DNA of 64,000 nt from Romboutsia lituseburensis (GTDB lineage: Bacteria; Bacillota; Clostridia; Peptostreptococcales; Peptostreptococcaceae): assembly GCF_024723825.1 (NCBI RefSeq), contig NZ_JANQBQ010000001.1:682001-746000 (forward strand). Direction: 5' to 3'. The translations under genes and the position numbers were made by a program. Each line of letters begins with the position of its first letter. Position 1 is the stretch's first letter. The notes under the pieces were generated by a model that did not search any database, was not told the origin of the DNA, and saw nothing but the letters and a program-made list of their open reading frames with translations. This document shows, in pieces, positions 15,769 to 23,927 of this stretch.

Positions 15769-17487
15769 TTAATCAGGTACAAATGCTACATCTGATTGTT
15801 TTTCTTCTTCAAAGTACAATTTCCATGCATCTATTATTGCATCTATTGGATCTATTCTATTTTCTTCTAATGTTTTATCTATTTTTATTTCTCCAAAACT
15901 GTTTTTTGTAGTAGTTGCATTTACTGCACTCCATTTAAATAATTTGTTTCTTTTATCATATTTAACTTGAAGTGATTTTACTGAAAGTTGAAAATCAACG
16001 GTAGCATCATTTAATGACTTAGCACTTTGATTTATATCAACTAAATCACACCCTAAAAAATCTAAATCTGATAAAAAAGCACTTGCATTATGTCTATCAT
16101 AACCGCATATTTTTATGATTATTTCATACTTTTCTATAAGATCCTTTAGATAATTTACGATAAATTTATAATCTGTTTTTATTCCAAATGCACCAGTAGT
16201 TAAAGTTAATAATTTATCTTTAACCCAAAGCCTATAAGGTACATCATCTGTTTTTTCATGTTCTAATAGCCTTAGTTCTGGCATAAATGAGTGAGAATGA
16301 ATAAATACAGTTTCTTCTTCATCATTTAAAGGAAATACAAGACCTATTGATGTTAAATCTCCACCACTAGATAAATCTATACCTAAATAGCATTCTCTGC
16401 CTCTCATATCTTCAATAGTTAAGTCAGATTCACATTTATTTAAGCAATCAACATCTAAGTATTTTCCACCCCTATAGCTAACCCACATATTTAGCCACTT
16501 AGTCATAAAGTCTAGTAAATCTTGTCCACCCTTTTCTTTAACTTCCACTGCAACTTCACTCATTTTTCGTACTTCTTCCATATTTATTGTATTATCTTCA
16601 TTAAGTAGTAATAATGGATTACTTTTAACCCAATTATGATAATCCCAAATATCATCATCTTCATCCATTTCTGCAATAAATATAAATAAACTGTCTTTGT
16701 CTACAGCACCATCTAATACCTTTTTACAGAATTGATAATGTTCATAACAGAATGAATTTAAATCAAATCCAGCAGTAGTTATAGCTAAAATTAGTGCATT
16801 ATTTACTTTTCTTTGACCTCCAAGAAGTAATTTATATATTTGATTAGTTCTATGAGCATGTAACTCATCTGGTATAGCAAGTACACTTCTAAATCCATCT
16901 ATAGATTTAGTATCTCTTCCTATAGCTTTTATTGTAGTTCCTGTTGCTCCAGCAGTTATAAGATTTTCAGATTCTGTTATTTTAAACATGACTTTTAAAT
17001 CTTCATCTGCAATAATAAATTTCTTTATTTCTTCCCAAACTATTTTAGCTTGATCCATTTTTGTGGCAGCACATATAATTCTACCCATTCTATAACTTGA
17101 AAAATTACTAGTTTTTACACCCTTAGCTCCACTTAAAAAAGACTTCCCATTCTGTCTAGCAACTTGAATGTAAGCCTCTCTAAATCTAACATATTCAGTT
17201 CTTTTGGTGACCCAACCTTCTAAACTTCCAAGTATAAATTCTTGGAATCCTCTAGTTTTTAGTTGTTGAGGTTCATCACCTTCTAATATAGTTAAGTCGT
17301 TATATAAATTTAATGCTGACTCTGACCTCTCAACGTCCCATTTATACTGAAATTCTTTAGTTTTGCTACGTTTCAAGTCATTTAAATGCCTTTTACAGGC
17401 TTTTATAACACTTTTACCAGCTATTATCTTACCGCTTACAACCAGTTTAGCATATTCAGTAACTCTATCTTTTTTTCTTTTCGCCAT
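15769..17487 (-). CDS. Terminase large subunit
   Basis: 572 aa packaging motor. The ATPase P-loop region reads IQVARQNGKSFLSGAKGVKT; the acidic Walker B is LAIPDELHAHR; the nuclease aspartate is in YLGIDLSSGGDLTSIGL, with CGYDRHNASAF and DPIDAIIDAWKLYF further on. It belongs to the Terminase_1/HK97-like group, usually with cohesive ends, which fits the HNH gene close by. It starts one nucleotide past the small-subunit stop. Confidence 0.95.
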   Translation of the reverse strand: MAKRKKDRVTEYAKLVVSGKIIAGKSVIKACKRHLNDLKRSKTKEFQYKWDVERSESALNLYNDLTILEGDEPQQLKTRGFQEFILGSLEGWVTKRTEYVRFREAYIQVARQNGKSFLSGAKGVKTSNFSSYRMGRIICAATKMDQAKIVWEEIKKFIIADEDLKVMFKITESENLITAGATGTTIKAIGRDTKSIDGFRSVLAIPDELHAHRTNQIYKLLLGGQRKVNNALILAITTAGFDLNSFCYEHYQFCKKVLDGAVDKDSLFIFIAEMDEDDDIWDYHNWVKSNPLLLLNEDNTINMEEVRKMSEVAVEVKEKGGQDLLDFMTKWLNMWVSYRGGKYLDVDCLNKCESDLTIEDMRGRECYLGIDLSSGGDLTSIGLVFPLNDEEETVFIHSHSFMPELRLLEHEKTDDVPYRLWVKDKLLTLTTGAFGIKTDYKFIVNYLKDLIEKYEIIIKICGYDRHNASAFLSDLDFLGCDLVDINQSAKSLNDATVDFQLSVKSLQVKYDKRNKLFKWSAVNATTTKNSFGEIKIDKTLEENRIDPIDAIIDAWKLYFEEEKQSDVAFVPD

Positions 17488-17488
17488 A

Positions 17489-17959
17489 TCACACTACTAT
17501 ATATTTATTGAATTTATTTTCTTTACTTTCTCCTTCAGGTACTATTAACTTCAAGCGGTCAGTAGTAGCTAGTCCTAATTTAGAAGAACATTTTAGAATC
17601 TGCTCAACATATCTATTTTGTGCTGTAACATATGGACTTATTTTTTCACTTTCTTTACCTGGAACAGTATAACCATTCTTATCTATTAATTCAGTAACAG
17701 TTATATACCCAGAATATGCTTTACAATATATTGCTAATATAGATAAATCTAAATTATCCCATAAATTAATTTTAGTAGCTGCATCAACTACTCTTGCAAA
17801 TTCATTACGAGCTAGGAGGTCATTTTGCATCCATTCTGGAACCTTTGCTAAATCCTCTCTATCTAATTTTATTTTATTTTCTTGATTTTCTCTTTGATTA
17901 ATTTCTTTTTTTGTTAAATGCTTTTTAGTAGTAGAAGTTGTTTTTCGATTTCTTCCCAT
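17489..17959 (-). CDS. Terminase small subunit (P27 family)
   Basis: I start this at ATG 17957-17959 (MGRNRKTTSTTKKHLTKKE), because AAAGGAGGTGCACC precedes it. A longer frame upstream to 18043 has no such site. The 156-aa product has the charged N-terminus and the helical middle (VPEWMQNDLLARNEFARVVD, LAIYCKAYSGYITVTELIDK) of P27-type small terminases that bind the packaging site. Ends in KFNKYIVV. Confidence 0.9.
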   Translation of the reverse strand: MGRNRKTTSTTKKHLTKKEINQRENQENKIKLDREDLAKVPEWMQNDLLARNEFARVVDAATKINLWDNLDLSILAIYCKAYSGYITVTELIDKNGYTVPGKESEKISPYVTAQNRYVEQILKCSSKLGLATTDRLKLIVPEGESKENKFNKYIVV

Positions 17960-18067
17960 GGTGCACCTCCTTTCATAAAAAAATTTAAAAAGGGAAAATC
18001 TCCGGAAGAAAAGAGTACCGCTCGCTCCTTTATAACCATTCAAAAAATTAAAAAGGGAGGGGGGGTA

Positions 18068-18502
18068 CTATCTAACTCCAAATTTATTTGCTAGATCTAT
18101 AATCTCCTTAAGCTTCAATTGAGTCTTTTCCTTGTCTTTTCTGTACAACTTATGTATCTTACTATGACTTTTAGGACTTAACGGTATTAAATTCTTTTCA
18201 TCAAGTCTTAGTTCATAATCATCTTTTATTTCTGTGATATGATGTACTGTATTTGCATTTGTAACTCTTTGATTAACAAAATAATCCCATAGATCGATAT
18301 AATTATATTTAGTTAATATATATTCTCTTGTATTTAACCATTCATTTGTTTTATAAAATGAATCAATATCTTTATCTCTATTATAAGAGTTATAAACCTT
18401 GTTACTCTTCTTCTTAGCTTCTATATGTTTACTCATACATGCATCACACATTCTTTGTTGCTGATTAATTAGCTTACCACAGTTACATATCTTCTTTAAC
18501 AC
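18068..18502 (-). CDS. HNH endonuclease
   Basis: 144 aa. An N-terminal zinc motif (CNCG...CDAC) is followed by the HNH core (about 91-121: VHHITEI, then EKNLIPLSPKSHSKIHK). HNH genes beside terminase in HK97-type phages assist cleavage at the cos site during packaging. The likely cos region lies in the short GC-richer stretch 17990-18065 between this gene and the small subunit. Confidence 0.9.
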   Translation of the reverse strand: MLKKICNCGKLINQQQRMCDACMSKHIEAKKKSNKVYNSYNRDKDIDSFYKTNEWLNTREYILTKYNYIDLWDYFVNQRVTNANTVHHITEIKDDYELRLDEKNLIPLSPKSHSKIHKLYRKDKEKTQLKLKEIIDLANKFGVR

Positions 18503-18517
18503 AGTCTATACATTCTC

Positions 18518-19090
18518 CTAATACTCCATGTTATCAAATGCTCTATCCATCATATCATCAGTTATACATATATATCTAAGTGTTATCTCTGGTGATGAAT
18601 GATTGAATATACTTTGCAATAAAGCAATGTCCTTAGTCTTCTTATAGTAATGATAGCCAAATGTCTTTCTAAGTGTATGGCACCCTATCTCATCTACTCC
18701 TATAAATTCTGATACATTCTTTAATACTTCCCATGCTCTTTGCCTTGATATATGTTTGTTATCTCCAAACTTATCTTTCTTGTTAGATTGTATTAAATAA
18801 GCTTCATCATCTTTGCTTAATATATATTCCTCTAACTGCTGCTTCAACTCTGTATGCATCTTTATTCTCTTACGTTTATTAGTCTTATTCTCCTTAGTAA
18901 GTATATGAGTTTTTATCTTTCCACTCTTATCTCTTACATCCTTAACTCTCAACTCTAATATATCTGTTATTCTAAGTCCTGTACGTATTCCAAGTAAAAA
19001 CATAACATAATATCTTTGGTCCCATTCCTCTAAAAACCTCTTAGCTTCTCTTATCTTTTCCTTGTCTCTAATAGGTTGTACAACATTAAT
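18518..19090 (-). CDS. Small tyrosine recombinase-like protein without arm-binding domain
   Basis: The catalytic domain of a tyrosine recombinase: RI arginine in TGLRITDIL, then HTLRKTFGYH (H-x-x-R), a histidine in FNHSSPEITLRY and the tyrosine just after. From the first ATG it would be 161 aa. Reading upstream in frame adds NVVQPIRDKEKIREAKRFLE, which fits the family. The best ribosome site (GGAGGTG) is just before an ATT codon at 19088-19090, so initiation at ATT or at an unseen start is likely. It is distinct from the serine integrase and sits with late genes, so its role is unknown (perhaps dimer resolution or genome processing). Confidence 0.8.
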   Translation of the reverse strand: MNVVQPIRDKEKIREAKRFLEEWDQRYYVMFLLGIRTGLRITDILELRVKDVRDKSGKIKTHILTKENKTNKRKRIKMHTELKQQLEEYILSKDDEAYLIQSNKKDKFGDNKHISRQRAWEVLKNVSEFIGVDEIGCHTLRKTFGYHYYKKTKDIALLQSIFNHSSPEITLRYICITDDMMDRAFDNMEY

Positions 19091-19249
19091 CTTTCATCAC
19101 CTCCAAAACATTACATAATACATAAACTGTTAAGTTATTATTATTTTTGAACTTAAGTATTTTCAAACTACTTAACTAATTATTTTTATAAACTTTACAC
19201 AGCTTTGAAAAGGTAAGTTTTTTACTTTAGATTTTAAAAAAATTTACAA

Positions 19250-19405
19250 TTATTTTTTTAATTTTAACCTATTTTTCATAACCTTGCTTTCTTTACTTTT
19301 ATCAAAATTAGGTTTCTTTCTCATTTCTATATCTAATTCCCTCAACTTTCTGTCTGGTAACTCATGGATCATACTAATCTCACTTGCTTCTTTCCAAACT
19401 TTCAC
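19250..19405 (-). CDS. Small phage protein, 51 aa, GTG start
   Basis: The frame opens at GTG 19403-19405 and ends at TAA 19250. Residues start VKVWKEASEISMIHELPDRK and end in a basic tail (NRLKLKK). A GGGAGTGTTTAT stretch lies 5' of it. No function recognised. It lies between the late-gene activator and the recombinase, just after a strong hairpin. Confidence 0.6.
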   Translation of the reverse strand: MKVWKEASEISMIHELPDRKLRELDIEMRKKPNFDKSKESKVMKNRLKLKK

Positions 19406-19424
19406 ATAAACACTCCCTTTTTTA

Positions 19425-19479
19425 AACACAAAAAAGGAACTATCTATGTGTGAGGTTTGATAGTTCCTTTTTTGTGTTT
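19425..19479. terminator. Strong hairpin terminator before the late operon
   Basis: A 20-bp perfect stem (AACACAAAAAAGGAACTATC and its complement at 19459-19478) lies around a 14-nt loop. It ends the early transcript downstream of the ArpU-like gene and may be the point where late antitermination acts. The flanking stretch 19091-19249 holds no gene I can see. Confidence 0.7.
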
Positions 19480-19625
19480 TGAGTCTTAACTAATGGATAT
19501 CATATTCTTTATTGTGAGGTTTACTGTCTGTCATTTTTCCTATGATAATATATTAGCACATAATGCTTCCACTTTGTGTCCACTTTTTTTCCACTAAATT
19601 TCCACCTTATCCACAGTTAAGTATT

Positions 19626-20090
19626 TTATATATAAGTCGCAGCATCTCCATATATGTAAAATGCTAGTTTTTCTATTGCTTCATCATGTATATTTGCTAT
19701 AGCACTCTTAGAATAAGATAACTTTTTTGCTATATTTACAAAAGATATTTTTTTCTCACTCTCTAAATATCTAAGTTTTAATATCTTTTTATCAAAACTA
19801 CTAAGACTTCTAGAATATAACTCATACATCCTTAAATAATGGTCTATTCGTTCACTTTCAGCCTGTTTACAAGTTATTTGAGAATCATATGTTATTATTA
19901 AATCTTCAATACCTCTATATGATGTTCCCGTTCTTAAAATATCATTAAAATCCATTCCGCCCTCAATACGTTGCCTTTCCTTTAACATCTCTATTTCTAT
20001 TTGTAAATTTTCTTTTCTAGTTAGCTTCATTCTTAAATCTTCTAAATATTTCTTTGTTTTCTCTATATAATCTTTTTTTATATTCATCAT
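19626..20090 (-). CDS. ArpU/RinA-like late transcription regulator (sigma-70 region 4-like)
   Basis: 154 aa. The C-terminal half reads LSSFDKKILKLRYLESEKKI followed by SFVNIAKKLSYSKSAIANIH, a sigma region-4-type helix-turn-helix. This is the arrangement of the phage ArpU/RinA/XpaF-like family that switches on late genes. Its place at the boundary of early and late genes agrees. The N-terminal half is a coiled coil. Confidence 0.85.
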   Translation of the reverse strand: MMNIKKDYIEKTKKYLEDLRMKLTRKENLQIEIEMLKERQRIEGGMDFNDILRTGTSYRGIEDLIITYDSQITCKQAESERIDHYLRMYELYSRSLSSFDKKILKLRYLESEKKISFVNIAKKLSYSKSAIANIHDEAIEKLAFYIYGDAATYI

Positions 20091-20151
20091 AGCACCTCTA
20101 AATAATATATTTGGTGCATCCCCCTGATAAATAATCTCTATATTTTATTTA

Positions 20152-20565
20152 TTAAAATGGTATATCATTATCATTTATTGCATCCCAACCATTAGGATCT
20201 AATGCTCCTTGTGGTTCAAATTGTGGTTCTTGGTTATTTGTTTTATTTCTACTATCTAAAAACTGAACTCTACTTGTATTAATCTTAGTTGTTTTTCTAT
20301 TTTCTCCATCTTTATTTTTATAAGTTTCAATTCTTATAGCTCCATTAACAGCTATTAAGCTACCTTTGCATATATAATTAGCACAATTCTCTGCACTCTT
20401 TCCCCAAACTTGTATATCTATAAAATCAGTTTCTTTCTTACCATCTTTACCTGTAAATTCTCTTTCAACAGCTATTGCAAATTGAGCAACTGCCATTCCA
20501 CGTCCTTGGATGTACTTTAACTCTACATCTCTAGTTAATCTTCCTATTAAAATTACTTGATTCAT
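20152..20565 (-). CDS. ssb: Single-stranded DNA-binding protein
   Basis: 137 aa from ATG 20565, chosen because AGGAG lies 7 nt upstream; a TTG two codons earlier is also open. OB-fold motifs are NQVILIGRLTRDVELKYI, FAIAVERE, DFIDIQVWGKSAENCANYI and GSLIAVNGAIRIETYKNKDG. The acidic tip ends DNDIPF, the conserved tail that binds replication partners. It protects single strands during phage replication. Confidence 0.95.
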   Translation of the reverse strand: MNQVILIGRLTRDVELKYIQGRGMAVAQFAIAVEREFTGKDGKKETDFIDIQVWGKSAENCANYICKGSLIAVNGAIRIETYKNKDGENRKTTKINTSRVQFLDSRNKTNNQEPQFEPQGALDPNGWDAINDNDIPF

Positions 20566-20596
20566 AATCAATCTCCTATCAATTAAAATATGTTTT

Positions 20597-20764
20597 TTAT
20601 TTTATAAATATATATACAAACAATGTATTATCTACTTTCTTATAGCTATATGTATCAATTGCATAGTCTTTTTTTATATCTTCTATAGTTTCATTAACAT
20701 CTTTATTACTATTAATTTCTTTTAATAAAAAAGGCTCATTTGTATTAAATATAAGAACTCTCAT
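20597..20764 (-). CDS. Small phage protein, 55 aa
   Basis: I start this at ATG 20762-20764 (MRVLIFNTNEPFLLKEI), preceded by TTAGGAGATTGAGT; the longer frame to 20815 overlaps the neighbour and lacks a site. Unknown function. It sits directly ahead of ssb in the early operon. Confidence 0.65.
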   Translation of the reverse strand: MRVLIFNTNEPFLLKEINSNKDVNETIEDIKKDYAIDTYSYKKVDNTLFVYIFIK

Positions 20765-20774
20765 ACTCAATCTC

Positions 20775-20954
20775 CTAATCTTCAAATATAGTCCAAAATG
20801 CATAACCTTCTTCATACAACTCTAAGTACTCTTTTTCATTCATTACGGTGTATAGACATTCATTGCTACAATAATGATAAAGTCCATCATGCACGTCATA
20901 TCCCTCCGTCATATCGTCACCACATCTACTGCAATATATTTTATTATCTTCCAT
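20775..20954 (-). CDS. Small zinc-ribbon phage protein, 59 aa
   Basis: MEDNKIYCSRCGDDMTEGYD, then HYCSNECLYTV: two C-x2-C/C-x3-C pairs that probably bind zinc, followed by an acidic tail (KEYLELYEEGYAFWTIFED). Function unknown. Stop lies 10 nt before the next start, so the two are in one operon. Confidence 0.7.
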   Translation of the reverse strand: MEDNKIYCSRCGDDMTEGYDVHDGLYHYCSNECLYTVMNEKEYLELYEEGYAFWTIFED

Positions 20955-21042
20955 GTTCTATAACCTCTTATCATTTAGTTATCATTATTGATATAGCTAT
21001 AGAACTATACTGATAATGACATTTACTTATTCAAATATTTTT

Positions 21043-21216
21043 TTATTCGTATCTAAAGTATGAATCTTTGATATGACCACACTTTTCACATCTTATATAA
21101 ACTCTGTATCCATTTAGATTTGTATATTTTGAAACTTTTCCAAATTCAGCATATTCATGCTCACACTTTTTCTGATTTGTTTTATTTTTTATAAACTCTT
21201 TTATTCTTTTTATCAT
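21043..21216 (-). CDS. Small zinc-ribbon phage protein, 57 aa
   Basis: Start taken at ATG 21214-21216, because the AGGAG is 9 nt upstream; the ATG at 21225 touches the AGGAG and is too close. A basic N-terminus (IKRIKEFIKNKTNQ) precedes C-E-H...R-C-E-K-C-G-H, a single zinc-knuckle-like site. Unknown function. It has the same 5' leader as the gene at 22056. Confidence 0.65.
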   Translation of the reverse strand: MIKRIKEFIKNKTNQKKCEHEYAEFGKVSKYTNLNGYRVYIRCEKCGHIKDSYFRYE

Positions 21217-21268
21217 ATATTTCATCTCCTAAAACCCATCTTTTAGTTCCTGGAGCATAAGCCCCAGG
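21217..21268 (-). promoter_or_regulatory. Repeated leader element, copy 1 (hairpin plus shared ribosome site)
   Basis: On the minus strand an 8-bp hairpin (CCTGGGGC...GCTCCAGG, 21249-21268) is followed by AACTAAAAGATGGGTTTTAG and AGGAGATGAAATAT. The same leader, with a different hairpin, occurs at 22254-22318. Looks like a duplicated translation-initiation module. Confidence 0.5.
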
Positions 21269-21282
21269 TTATTTTTTAAGTT

Positions 21283-22038
21283 TTATCTCCTATTTAATTT
21301 AAATAATAATAATGCTAGTCCAGAAATAGCTCCAATCCCTGCTATTCCATATACTATAATTTTTGATATAGATTTTTTATTACCTTTGCTTTCCTTTCGA
21401 GCATCTTTAACTATCTTTTCTGCTTCATCTTCGCTATAGCCCTTTTTTTCTAAAGCATTTGCAAGCTCTCGCTCTGTTAAATTATTATTACTCATATTCA
21501 TCAACCCATAGTAAGCCCAAAAGTTTGACCCATTATTTATATAAAGTGGAGAACTAGAATAATTATTATAATAAGATTTTTTAACTATTGTTTTGCTATT
21601 CGTATCTTTAGGTTTTACGCTATATGTATCATTTTTCTTATCAATATTTTTATAATTATCATTTTTATTATTACTTTCAGGTTTCTTAGTCATATCTAAT
21701 TTTGAATTGTTATTTGATTGATTAGACTTAGTTGTGCTTGATTTTGTTTGTGTATTTGATTTCGTACTACTAGGCTTTAAAGTCTGTGTTCCTGACTTTA
21801 AGCTAGAAGGTTTTGGTGTTGTACCTTTTGGTGTAGTTACTCTTGGAACAGTAGTACTTGGTTTAGGAGTACTGACTTTCGGAGTGGTAACTGATGGCCT
21901 AGCTACTGTTACAGGTCTTGAAACTGTAACAGGACGTGAAATAGTTACTGGTCTTGCAACTGATACTGGTGCAGCATCTACTATACTTGGTGCTACTAAA
22001 ATTCCTACTAACATTAAACTTGTTATTCTTTTAATCAT
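21283..22038 (-). CDS. Exported, Thr/Ser/Pro-rich, membrane-anchored phage protein
   Basis: 251 aa. A signal peptide (MIKRITSLMLVGILVAPSIVDA, with likely cleavage after DA-A) is followed by degenerate repeats of the kind SRPVTVSRPVTVARP and TPKxSTPKP. A Ser/Thr/Asn/Lys-rich stalk follows. Then comes a short helical segment (TERELANALEKKGYSEDEAE) and a C-terminal membrane helix (about 227-247) with a basic end. It should sit outside the cell, tethered by its C-terminus. The family is not recognised. A surface protein in a phage early operon suggests superinfection exclusion or lysogenic conversion, which is inference. Ribosome site GGAGGCGATTTT. Confidence 0.8.
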   Translation of the reverse strand: MIKRITSLMLVGILVAPSIVDAAPVSVARPVTISRPVTVSRPVTVARPSVTTPKVSTPKPSTTVPRVTTPKGTTPKPSSLKSGTQTLKPSSTKSNTQTKSSTTKSNQSNNNSKLDMTKKPESNNKNDNYKNIDKKNDTYSVKPKDTNSKTIVKKSYYNNYSSSPLYINNGSNFWAYYGLMNMSNNNLTERELANALEKKGYSEDEAEKIVKDARKESKGNKKSISKIIVYGIAGIGAISGLALLLFKLNRR

Positions 22039-22055
22039 AAAATCGCCTCCATTTT

Positions 22056-22256
22056 TTATATAGCTCTTAAATCACTTCTATTAAAAATATACTTATCACC
22101 TAACATTGACCTCACCAAAAGTCCTTTCATTGGTATCGGCTTTATAACTTTCAAGTGTATATCTTGCTCTATAGCTTCTCTTATCCACCTAGGGTATTCA
22201 TTAGATAGATACTTTTTATTTTTTATAGTTACTATGTCGCCTATTTTAATTTTCAT
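22056..22256 (-). CDS. Small phage protein, 66 aa, KOW/SH3-like start
   Basis: MKIKIGDIVTIKNKKYLSNE resembles the beginning of small SH3-type barrels; the rest (RWIREAIEQDIHLKVIKPIP) is not recognised. Start fixed by AGGAG 7 nt upstream in the repeated leader. Unknown function. Confidence 0.65.
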   Translation of the reverse strand: MKIKIGDIVTIKNKKYLSNEYPRWIREAIEQDIHLKVIKPIPMKGLLVRSMLGDKYIFNRSDLRAI

Positions 22257-22318
22257 ATTTCATCTCCTAAAACCCATCTTTAGTTAGCTGGTTCCGACAT
22301 TTGTGTCGGTACCAAGCT
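22254..22318 (-). promoter_or_regulatory. Repeated leader element, copy 2
   Basis: The minus strand shows an imperfect hairpin (AGCTTGGTACCGAC...GTCGGAACCAGCT, 22286-22318) and then AACTAAAGATGGGTTTTAGG with AGGAGATGAAAT, nearly identical to copy 1. Hairpin sequences differ while the ribosome-site part is conserved. Confidence 0.5.
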
Positions 22319-22320
22319 AC

Positions 22321-23121
22321 TTATATTTTGTCAATATCGCTATATCTAACAGGCAATACTAATAATTTAATTTCGTCATTACTAAAAATCATAGGATTAG
22401 TAGCTCCAGAATAGCTTACATTAAACTTACTATCTTTAAATATGTTAAGTGCATCTTCTATAAATTCTTTATTTACTGCTATCTTCATGTTTTTGAAATC
22501 AAATATAAGTAATTTATAGAATTTTCCATCCGCTTCTTTATACAAAAATTCATTCATAAAATAATCTTTATCTATGTTAAAAATATCATTATCAACTTTT
22601 TCAATTTCTTTATTTATAACTTTTCTAGCTATATCTAATCCGCATGTTTCATGTTCACCATCAACTTCTTTAAATAAAGATAAATCTATTTTTTCTTCTA
22701 ATAGGTTATCTACCTCTACAAACATATTTTTTACTATATTAGAATTGTTATGTTTATACTGTAAAGCTCTGTATCCATCAATAGAATATATATAGTCTTT
22801 ACTTACATATACATGGTTAAATGCTGGCTTAAATCCATTTTTAGCAGTAAACAGAGTAGCTTTCAATAATTTTTCTTCAAAACTATTTTTACCGTATTTT
22901 TCTGATATATCTTTATCTAAGTTATTAATAGTGTAATCCCTTATAAACTTTAAAAGTTCATTTTCCTCTCTCTCTTTTGATTCCATCTCTTCTTCTAGCG
23001 AGTATTTTTGTCCGCTTAACTCATCTATAAAATCTTGTATATTATCTATTTCTAAGTCTAATTCTTCTAATTTGCCCCTAACTTTCTTTAATTTTAATTT
23101 AGCTTTTAATAATTTTTCCAT
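22321..23121 (-). CDS. Coiled coil fused to sliding-clamp-like domains (tentative)
   Basis: 266 aa. Residues 1-65 are a long coiled coil (LKLKKVRGKLEELDLEIDNI). Residues ~85-130 read LLKATLFTAKNGFKPAFNHV, then VSKDYIYSIDGYRALQY. This resembles the middle domain of DnaN clamps, which have a DGYRLA-type motif. The end (about 215-262) reads KEFIEDALNIFKDSKFNVSY, SGATNPMIFSN and LLVLPVRYSD, resembling the last clamp domain, which ends in PVR or PMR. The first clamp domain is absent. It could be a phage processivity factor; this rests on motif likeness only. Ribosome site TTTTAGGAGGAGAATGAATA. Confidence 0.6.
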   Translation of the reverse strand: MEKLLKAKLKLKKVRGKLEELDLEIDNIQDFIDELSGQKYSLEEEMESKEREENELLKFIRDYTINNLDKDISEKYGKNSFEEKLLKATLFTAKNGFKPAFNHVYVSKDYIYSIDGYRALQYKHNNSNIVKNMFVEVDNLLEEKIDLSLFKEVDGEHETCGLDIARKVINKEIEKVDNDIFNIDKDYFMNEFLYKEADGKFYKLLIFDFKNMKIAVNKEFIEDALNIFKDSKFNVSYSGATNPMIFSNDEIKLLVLPVRYSDIDKI

Positions 23122-23155
23122 TTATTCATTCTCCTCCTAAAACCAATATTTTCTT

Positions 23156-23479
23156 TTAAAGTATATCTGTTAAAACATCTTCTATTTCATCTATCATCTC
23201 TGCTTTTTTTATATCCTCGTACATCATAAACCCTTCTATATCAAATACGCAGTTTATTCTGTTAAGAACCATTTTAGCTATATTTCTGTGATCATACCCT
23301 CTTATATGTTCTCCCTCTTGGTAATTAGTGATTTTACCTATACCTTCTCCATTTAGTATTTTTAACCCAGTTCTAGTTGCTATTGCCTTATCTCCTTTTT
23401 TAACTTGTAGCTTTGTATTTGTTATCAATGTTTCTATCTTAAAATCATTCTTAAACGTAATTTCTTGTCCTAATTTCAT
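23156..23479 (-). CDS. Phage early protein, 107 aa, unknown
   Basis: MKLGQEITFKNDFKIETLIT, beta-rich at first, then helical and acidic (EDIKKAEMIDEIEDVLTDIL). No family recognised. Ribosome site TTTTAGGAGGAGAACACT, of the same type as the neighbours. Confidence 0.7.
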   Translation of the reverse strand: MKLGQEITFKNDFKIETLITNTKLQVKKGDKAIATRTGLKILNGEGIGKITNYQEGEHIRGYDHRNIAKMVLNRINCVFDIEGFMMYEDIKKAEMIDEIEDVLTDIL

Positions 23480-23534
23480 AGTGTTCTCCTCCTAAAATCA
23501 ATGTTTTAATGCAAATATTACTTCATCATTAGCT

Positions 23535-23912
23535 CTAGTAATATCTAAGCTCCTTTACAGTTGTTCTGCCATACTCAACTTTATATCTTTTCATCATCAA
23601 GCATTTGCCACTTATTGCAGATATTATCCTTGCATTTGTAACACCTATTTTATTTGCCAAGTCTGATACTTCTTTAAATACTTTTTCTTCATTTGTATCA
23701 GTATCAAATACTTTGACATATCTAGTTTTATTCTCAACATATTTTATTACTTGGTTCTCAAACTCAAAATATTCATCCTCATTCTTAAATTCAATTTGAC
23801 CTTTGGCTCCTAATTTCAAATACCATTCAAGTTCCTCACCAAATAGCATCCCATCTTCTATTAGAGATTCTGCTAATTCTGATGCTATTTGTTTTTTATG
23901 CCTAGTTAACAC
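23535..23912 (-). CDS. Phage protein with NUMOD1-like DNA-binding end
   Basis: About 125 aa from GTG 23912, which has GAGG 8 nt upstream; a GTG three codons earlier is possible. The C-terminal part (EVSDLANKIGVTNARIISAI, then SGKCLMMKRYKVEYG) matches the small helix-turn-helix NUMOD1-like repeat found at the end of homing nucleases and stand-alone regulators. No nuclease domain present. The N-terminal half is helical and acidic. Confidence 0.65.
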   Translation of the reverse strand: MLTRHKKQIASELAESLIEDGMLFGEELEWYLKLGAKGQIEFKNEDEYFEFENQVIKYVENKTRYVKVFDTDTNEEKVFKEVSDLANKIGVTNARIISAISGKCLMMKRYKVEYGRTTVKELRYY

Positions 23913-23927
23913 TCTTAACACCTCACA

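Noticed and set aside
17960-18043. Extended start of the terminase small subunit at 18043
   Set aside because: The added 28 residues are not family-like and the strong AAAGGAGGTG site is at 17959.
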